A DNA stretch of 64,000 nt, from assembly GCA_039583875.1 (NCBI GenBank), contig CM077158.1, positions 118,727,900 to 118,791,899 of the forward strand, written 5' to 3'. The DNA is from Platanthera guangdongensis. Its lineage: Eukaryota > Streptophyta > Magnoliopsida > Asparagales > Orchidaceae. Under the pieces are notes generated by a model, which was given only the letters and a program-made list of their open reading frames with translations, was not told where the DNA came from and did no database searches. Shown in pieces: positions 57,430 to 64,000 of the stretch (position 1 is its first letter; each line of letters opens with the position of its first letter). Position numbers and translations under genes: made by a program.

Positions 57430-57875
57430 GGTCACACGGCCAGGGACACGGGTGTGTCCCAGGGCATATAATGCTCGGGTCGATGATCTAGCCGAGAGGT
57501 CAATGAATTTTGGATTCGACGGTTGTCGAGTAGCGAACACGGCCAGAGACACGGGCGTGTCCCAGGCCGTGTCCTTCTCGGGTGGTTGGCCGAGTCGAGT
57601 TGGGTGAGAAACACGGCCTGGAGCCCAGGCGTGTTTGGGTATGACACGGGCGTGTCATTTGGGACACGGGCGTATCCAATACCCGTGTCCTTTACGGGTT
57701 AGTGTTGGGCCTGTGTCGATGGAGGAACTCGGCCAACGACATGGCCTTGTACTGGATGACATGGGCGTGTCAATCCAGACACGGGAGTGTCAATAACCCA
57801 TGTGCTTTTTGGTACGCATCAGTTGCAACAGTGAATGGGGAACAAGGCCCGGGACACGGGTGTATCACAAGACGT
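57430..57875. repeat. GACACGGGCGTGTC palindrome array (H LTR)
   Basis: About nine copies of GACACGGGCGTGTC or variants (GGACACGGGTGTGTCC, ATGACACGGGCGTGTCAT), alternating with ACACGGCC and GGCCGTGT. Spacing is irregular at 20-100 bp. Confidence 0.9.
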
Positions 57876-58624
57876 GTTCGGCCAAGATTTTGGATTTCAA
57901 TGGCGAATCGTGGCCGTTCGTTTCTTTATTTTGGTATCCGACGGATGGGGGTTGTTCCTGCTGGGATATACCTTGGAATAGGGTATCAAATCCCTCATTT
58001 CTCAAACACAATATCTTTCTAAAGATCTAGAGAGAGGGGACAGCAAGGAAGAAGAAGGAGGCTAGATCCGATCACCGACAGAGCTTCGGAGCTCCAAATC
58101 GCGAGCCGACTTCGGATCTACGGAGGCAAGGAGATTGCGGTGCTTTTCATCTGCAAACAATTCCATAGTGCCAAGGAAAAATGCTAGGGTAATTATTATC
58201 ATCCTAGGACATGTGAAGTCCACTTTTCCTTTGCATAGGAAGCCCGCTTTCGCAAGATTGTGGTGAGTTTGAGGCATTCCTTCGAGTAGACATGAATAGT
58301 CCACGTTGTGTACATGTAGAGTCCGTAAGCGAGAAACGAACACATGCATGATGTGTGAAGCCTACCCAGACTAGTTGGTCTGGATCGGTGATGTTGCATT
58401 GTATGAATGGTCGGAGAAGACTCCGCGCATTTGGTTGTTTTTCAGGTTTTTCTACACGGTAGATTGCAACAGGGAGCCTTGGGGACTAACTCCAAGGTGC
58501 ACCCGGAAAACTGGGCAGATGTGTGATTCTTCCAACATGGTGACCTGGGAGCCAACTTAAACATAACCGGGTTATGTGAAGTATGTGATGGAAAAGGGAC
58601 TCGGGGAGGTTTGACCCGCGCATA

Positions 58625-58839
58625 TGGCTTAATTTGACGTTGCGGTGTAAGAAACGAGTCAGGCGGAACCGTACCCGCTCTATGTCGTTCGGTGGGAGCC
58701 GTTGGCATAGATGAGGCTCTTCGGCAGTTTATGGCTTAAATTGACGTGACTCATGCCGGGAAGACAAAAATGCTCGCAAGATTGGTCGTCCTAGTGGCGG
58801 TGGTGAGACTGAGACATCTTTGGCTTAAATTGACGTGAC
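58625..58839 (+). repeat. Three direct repeats with TTGACGT core (H LTR)
   Basis: TGGCTTAAATTGACGTGAC or a variant at 58625, 58732 and 58821, about 107 and 89 bp apart. TGACG is the core of as-1/bZIP sites in plant promoters. Confidence 0.8.
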
Positions 58840-59471
58840 ATTGACCGGTTCACCGAGAATGTGCCCTGAGAGCACGGGGTGTGTAGTCGTACGTGCCCAC
58901 GCCTGTGATGAAGTGTTTATCTATACTGCTTGGTTATGCTAATAAAGTGCAGGGAAAGGAGCATCGCTGCCCTGAGTTTGGGGGCGGCATCATTATAATT
59001 TGGTCAGCATTGCTGACCGTTGCTTTTGTTTGGCATCGTGCGGTGGATTGTTTCTTGCATGTGCTGCGGAGCCGAGCGGTAAATAGCGTCTAAAGCCCAA
59101 GTTACTGAGCCGGCCCTCGAAGGCCAAATTTTCAGTGTTTACTTGTTTTATTCATGTGTGACCGGCCTGCGTGGCGTGGTTTGGACGATACATTTTATTT
59201 GAGTAAACATATATAAGGCCTTAAGGATGTGTACTTGTGTATTGTACTACATTCCAATTGGGCTTGTAGTGGACATTCATGCTTTTTGTCTGGGTTCTTT
59301 AATTTGCAACTTTTAATATTTGTTTCTGCTAGAATGACTCTGTGTAGGACGTTGGATATTAGTTGGATGGTTTTCATTGATTAACCACTCGGTCTGTCTG
59401 TGGTATATGGCGTCGGGCCCCAGCTAGACCTACTGCTATATGCTATGTGACGGATAGGGGGTGTTACAATT

Positions 59472-59485
59472 TGGTATCAGACTAT
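59472..59485 (+). promoter_or_regulatory. Primer-binding site of H
   Basis: TGGTATCAGACTAT three bases after the LTR; initiator Met-tRNA type, matching ten of the first ten core bases. Confidence 0.8.
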
Positions 59486-59694
59486 TGGTTTCAGTCAGGC
59501 TTAAAATGAATTCATGGGCGAATTCTTTTTAAGGGGTGGTGAGCACATGTGTGCGCGTCATCATTATAACATCAAAAGAACCCATGAATGTCCACTTAGG
59601 AATGAAAATACACGTGTTTGAGGAACCTGCGTGTTCCTATAATTGCGTCTTGCAATTTTGTTTGGTCGCTTAACGAGCTTTTGTACAACTATAG

Positions 59695-60841
59695 GTGAAC
59701 AGAAGCAGTGCAGGGCCGTCAGAACGTCCAGTTTCTGAGGTAAGTAGTGCACCAAATGTTGCTCCTACAACACCTCCCTCAGCTGAAACCATACGATTGG
59801 TTGCCAAAGCAGTGTTTGCCATGATCAATGCGCAGCCTACAAGACAAATGCAGCAGCCCGCTCCTACGATGGAGCAAGTACCGCTTCAAAGGGATGAACC
59901 GAGAAGAGTGGAGCAGGTGGTGGTGGATCCTTTGGTGTAAAGGAGAGCATTTGATAGGCAGCTCAAGCACGTTATGAGCTTTAATCCTCCCATGTTCTCG
60001 GGGTTGGGAACCCCATCTCGAGCTAAAGAATGGCTCTGCCGAGTGAAGAGAGTCCTAACAGCTAGTCAAATGGAGGAGTGGCAGATGACCACTATAGCTA
60101 CATTCCTGTTGGACGGGGATGCGAGGTTGTGGTGGGAAGGTCTAGAGTTGCATCACTTGAGAGGAAGGTAACTCGTGGATGTCTCGATGGAAGAGTTTTT
60201 GAGATTGTTCCTGGCAAGGTACCTCCCTTCGGCTCAGAGGATAGCATTGGAGAATGAGTTCCAGAGGCTGGTGCAAGGAGAGAGTAACGTGGATGAGTAT
60301 CTCCACGAGTCTACTTGACTTGGTCGGTAAGCTAACTCCACAATCACGGATGAGGAGCGCAAGACGAACCGATTCTATGAAGGTTTGAGAGATGACTTGA
60401 GGATACTGCTCTCGCGGCCTATGACGCAGGGCTTCTTGGCCCTAGTCAATACATCCCGGTCCTTAGAGAAAGACTTGAAGAATGTACAAGCAAAGAAAAG
60501 CTCTGGCGATAAGAAGACTGAGTTCAAGGTGCCGACTACCTCAAAGTCTAGGTACCGTAAGTTCTTTAAGAAGGCAAGGACTTCGGGTCCAGCTCCTTCT
60601 TCTGGTGCTTCTGGGGAGACTACGGGTCGAACACCTGGCACATGCTTTACTTGTGCAAAGCTGGGGCACTTTGCCCGTGACTACCGGAGCGGACGTCCCA
60701 AGTCCGAGAGGAAGCTTGGAGCAACTTATGAAGAGAAGGGAAAGGCTGTGGAGTCAACCGCTTCCCATTATGCTCTGGCTCAACCGAGAGTTTATAATCT
60801 TGGCCAACAGGAGGCCAATAAGCGAGCGGATGTGGTGATAG
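59695..60841 (+). pseudogene. gag: gag of element H
   Basis: Gypsy gag in one frame, open from about 59695; no clear ATG start was identified. A Pro/Gln-rich N-terminus precedes the retrotransposon gag domain (FDRQLKHVMSFNPPMFSG; ATFLLDGDARLWWEGLEL; EEFLRLFLARYLP), followed by a basic linker. The zinc knuckle reads CFTCAKLGHFARDY, where the last Cys is now Tyr (about 60685). Stops in frame at 59938, 60169, 60316 and 60328. The coding part ends at 60841 with DVVIG, before an intron-like segment. Virus-like particle assembly and RNA packaging are the expected roles. Confidence 0.85.
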
Positions 60842-60916
60842 GTATGGTTTAAATTTATAGCAAGTCAATTTTTAAATACTTGTTATGCGCATGTTACCTT
60901 ACCACTGCTTGTCTAG
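60842..60916 (+). other. Putative intron at gag/protease boundary of H
   Basis: 75 bp, AT-rich, GTATGG at the left and TTGTCTAG at the right. It sits exactly where E has its 120-bp segment. After removal the frames differ by one base, which a one-base loss at the acceptor side would explain. Confidence 0.55.
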
Positions 60917-63900
60917 GATTGTTTTGATTTCTAAGAATCCGGCGAGAGCACTCTTTGGTACGGGAGCTTCACACTCCTTTTTGTCTGAAGGATTCATATC
61001 ACACATCGGAGTCCCATCTTCGATGGCAAAGAACAAACTGGATGTGTTGTTGTCGAATGGTTGTTTGATGCGCGCGGATAGATTCTATGGCGTAAAGATT
61101 TGTATTGGGAGTCAAGAGTTTGATTTGCAAGCGTCGTTACTACTGCTGGTGGAGTTCAACATGATATTTGGCAGTGACTGGCTCTCGAAGAAGCAAGCTT
61201 ATATTGATTGCAGTCGCAAGGAAGTCAAGTTGAGAACAGGTCGTGAGACGACTTTTACGGGCTTGAAAGGGTCGAGCAAGACTTTGATGTCTGCTCTTTA
61301 GGTGGTGAAGGCGGTTCGTGCTGGTGTAGAGCTGTTCTTTACGCTAGTGGAGGTTGCCAAGCCTAAGCCTATATTGGACAGTATTTCAGTGGTATCCGAG
61401 TACCCTGATGTGTTCCCTAGCGATCTTCTTGGAGCCCCACCTCAATGGGAGATTGATTTCATGATTAAGCTAGTGCCAGGTGCGAAACCTGTGTCATGCT
61501 CTCCTTATCGGCTAGCGCCTAAGGAGATGGCTGAGCTGAAGGTACAACTTCAGGATTTGTTGGAGCAAGGGTATGTGCGTCCAAGTTCATCGCCTTGGAG
61601 TGTACTAGTCCTTTTTGTAAAGAAGGATGGAAGCTTGAGACTTTGTATTGATTATCGGGAGTTGAAAAAGCTAACAGAGATGAACAAGTACACGATCCCG
61701 AGGATTGATGATCTGTTCGATCAGTTAGTCGGTTCGATGGTGTACTCAAAGTTGGATGTCAAGTCCGTGTATTATCAGTCAAGGATAAAGGAGAGTGATA
61801 TCCCCAAAACAGCTTTTAGTACGAGATACGGGCATTACGAGTTTACGGTCATGCCATTTGGGCTGACGAATGCGCCATCGGTGTTCATGGATTTGATGAA
61901 CAGGACTTTCAGGGAGTACCTAGACCACTTTGTGATCGTCTTCATCAACGACATATTGGTGTACTCACAAAGTGAGGAGGATCACTTTAAGCATCTACAT
62001 TTGGTATTGGAGATGATGAGGAGGAATCAATTGTATGCCAAGTTCTCCAAATGCTAGTTTTGGTTGTCCTCAGTAGCATTCCTCGGTCACATAGTCAGTG
62101 GAGAGGGTATTGTGGTGGATCCGGCAAAGATTGTTGCGATACGAGAGTGGCCTGTGCTTTCTACGGTAGCAGAAGTCCGGAGCTTTCTGGGGCTTGCCGG
62201 CTATTACAGGCGCTTCGTGGAGAACTTCTCGCAGATAGCGTTACCCCTCACTACTTTTACGAGGAAGGAGCAGAAGTTCATTTGGACGTCGGAGTGCGCA
62301 CGAGCTTTTGAGGAGTTGAAGAGTCCGTTGACCATACCGCCTGTGCTGAGTTCGCCGAGTGGTACTGAAGGTTTTGAGATCTATAACGATGCTTCGGGCA
62401 GTAGCTTGTGTTGCGTGCTACTACAGCACGGAAGTGTGATAGCGTATGGCTCGAGATAGCTGAAAGTGCACAAGAGGAATTATCCGGTCCATGACTTGGA
62501 GTTAGCGGCCGTGATATTTGCCTTGATGTTGTGGAGGCACTACTTGTATGGAGTGAATATCGATATCTATACTGACCATAAGAGCCTGAAATACTTGTTG
62601 GATCAGAGAGATCTATACATGTGACAGAGGAGATCGATGGAGTTCCTGGGGGACTACACGTTCAAGATCCATTATGTGTCTGGCAAGGCAATGTGGTTGC
62701 GGACGCGTTGAGTCGTCGGGCCCCAGCTCAAGCAAATTGGCTGTCGGTCCATGACGAGCGGTTGGTTCGGGAGTTGGAGGAATTGGATATCTCTTGGGTA
62801 GACAAGTAGTCAAGTACTGAAGCGCTATTGAACTCGACTGAAGTACAGTGTGACCTGGCTGATCGAATTTGGCAGGCTTTGGATATGGATGTCAGCATGA
62901 AGCAAATCATGGTTGAGGCTCTGGATGGGTCAAATTACCAATTTGTTGTTGAGGATGGAGTGCTTTGGAAAGACGGTCGTCTGTGCGTCCCAAACATGGG
63001 AAATTTGCAGGTGGAATTGTTGTACTAGGCACATCATACCAAGTACTCGATTCACCCGGGGAGCATGAAGATGTACCGCGATGTGAAGAAATTGTTCTGG
63101 TGTCCAGGACTTAAGAAGGATGTGGCACTGTACGTGGCGAAGTGTCAAACATGCGCCTTGGTAAAGGCGGAGTGCCAAAAGCCTGGAGGATTCTCGAAGT
63201 CCTTGCCTATTCAAGAGTGGAAGTTCGACGACATTACTATGGATTTTGTGCACGGGTTGCCAATGTCGCAGAAGGGGAATGAGTGAACGACGCCATTTGG
63301 TTGGTCGTAGATCATCTAACGAAAGTGTCACACTTCATTCCTCATAGGAAGGATGAACACGTGGAAAAATTGGCAAAGTTATATGCGGATAACATTGTAC
63401 GGCTTCACGGTGTGCCCCGCAGCATCATGAGTGACCGGGATGGACAGTTTACATCTAATGATTGGAGGTTGGTGCAGCAAATGTTGGGAACAAACTTGAG
63501 TTTCAGCACAGCCTTTCATCTGTAGATGGATAGGCAGACCGAGAGGATCAATAGGACAATGGAAGACATGCTTCGCCTGTGTGTCCTGGACTTCAGGAAG
63601 TAGTGGGAAGATCACCTATACTTGGTGGAGTTCGCGTACAACAATAGCTACCAGGCAAGCATACAAGTGGCGCCCTTTGAGGCCATTTATGGTAGAAGAT
63701 GTCGCATGTCGTTGTCTTGGTTGGAAACGGGTGAGTCAAAGTTGTACAACAGCCAAGAGGTGGAAGATGCTACTACGTTGATGCAAACCATTCGGGAAAG
63801 GTTGCTAATCGCTCAAGACCGCCAGGCTAAGTACTATAATGCCAAGCACAGGAACGTGGAGTTCGTTGATGGCGACTGGGTGTACTTGAAGATCAAGCCG

Positions 63901-64000
63901 TTCAAGGGTGTCTCGCGGGTGCGGCGCTTGAAGAAGCTAAGCCCGAGGTACCTTGGACCGTTTGAGGTTCTAGAGCGGATTGGCGAAGCAGCGTATCGAC
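60917..64000 (+). pseudogene. pol: pol of element H (PR-RT-RNase H-IN), partial
   Basis: Protease has LFGTGASHSFLS, where the catalytic Asp is now Gly (about 60957). RT has [46 protein letters not shown] and, at 61941-61952, FIND in place of Y-V/I-D-D, so one catalytic Asp is lost. RNase H has [16 protein letters not shown] and [10 protein letters not shown]. Integrase has an intact HHCC finger (AHHTKYSIHPG...CQTCALVKAEC), MDFVHGLP, SDRDGQFTS and DRQTERINRT. Stops include 61299, 62055, 62457, 62622, 62807, 63026, 63523 and 63601. Frameshifts lie near 62690 and 63283. It continues past the window with YLKIKPFKGVSRVRR. Confidence 0.88.

Larger units (their letters stand above)
57365..59468 (+). 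repeat. 5' LTR of H
   Basis: 2104 bp. The start is inferred from the TGTAATTCCCC/GGGGGTGTTACA pairing and the E LTR start; the end is fixed by the primer site. It contains the GACACGGGCGTGTC array, three TTGACGT direct repeats and a possible TATATAA at 59210. Confidence 0.75.
57365..64000 (+). mobile_element. Element H: Gypsy retrotransposon, 3' part beyond window
   Basis: 5' LTR 57365-59468, primer site at 59472, gag, a putative intron, then protease, RT, RNase H and integrase to the window end. RT before integrase makes it Gypsy. LTR ends TGTAATTCCCC and GGGGGTGTTACA are inverted relative to each other. The 3' LTR and right target duplication are outside; the five bases to the left are GCAGA. 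Coding parts have scattered nonsense codons and two frameshifts. Confidence 0.88.

Noticed and set aside
56827..58560. Several 60-180 codon ORFs between G and H and in the H LTR
   Set aside because: No recognisable domain, overlapping frames on both strands, and much of it lies within an LTR with palindromic repeats.

Overview
The window is a stretch of flowering-plant (angiosperm) nuclear DNA made almost entirely of transposable elements nested inside one another. I found no host gene, rRNA, tRNA or CRISPR. The plant assignment rests on Sirevirus-type Copia elements with initiator-Met-tRNA primer sites, Gypsy chromovirus elements, a LARD-like element with the TTAAGCTTGGGGGAG polypurine tract, and a plant-type Helitron carrying a Rep/PIF1-helicase gene. 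The species cannot be told from the sequence.

Layout, left to right. A (1-1968): 3' part of a decayed Copia pol. C (2789-24064): Sirevirus with gag, pol and a third ORF (ORF3); its 5' LTR is split by B (3606-12666), a structurally complete younger Sirevirus with perfect 5-bp target duplications. C sits near the start of gag of E, a chromovirus-like Gypsy (about 2641-2788, 24065-26229, 42596-44900, 3' LTR from 44995). D (26230-42595) is a second Sirevirus-type element inserted in the E reverse transcriptase with perfect duplications; it has gag and ORF3 but no pol. Inside D a nearly intact minus-strand Helitron (32877-40816) sits in a TA microsatellite. G (47161-54719) is a non-autonomous, LARD-like LTR element in what is probably the E 3' LTR. 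H (57365 to the window end) is the 5' part of another Gypsy element. Two nests are three levels deep: E containing C containing B, and E containing D containing the Helitron.

What stands out. (1) E and H carry an AT-rich GT-AG segment at the same gag/protease boundary; in E its removal leaves a natural gag-protease junction. (2) B, C and D each have a 22-nt intron-like block between gag and pol that exactly accounts for the +1 frame offset. (3) Nearly every element carries its own array of short palindromes in non-coding DNA: ACTCGAGT in C, GAATCAC/GTGATTC in B and D, TCGTCGA/GAGCTC in A and G, CGACATATGTCG at the Helitron 3' end, GACACGGGCGTGTC in H, GTTGAC/GTCAAC in E. (4) All B, C and D LTRs whose U5 is present keep a CACCTAT/ATAGGTG stem beside the primer site, with a C-homopolymer loop in B and D. 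(5) The Helitron gene can be read as four exons totalling 1491 codons with only two nonsense codons.

Coding parts of A, C, E, G and H are decayed. The B gag and D gag frames are open, B pol has nonsense codons but no frameshift, and the Helitron is close to intact. All coordinates and motifs were read by eye; family names come from recognisable motifs, not from database searches.
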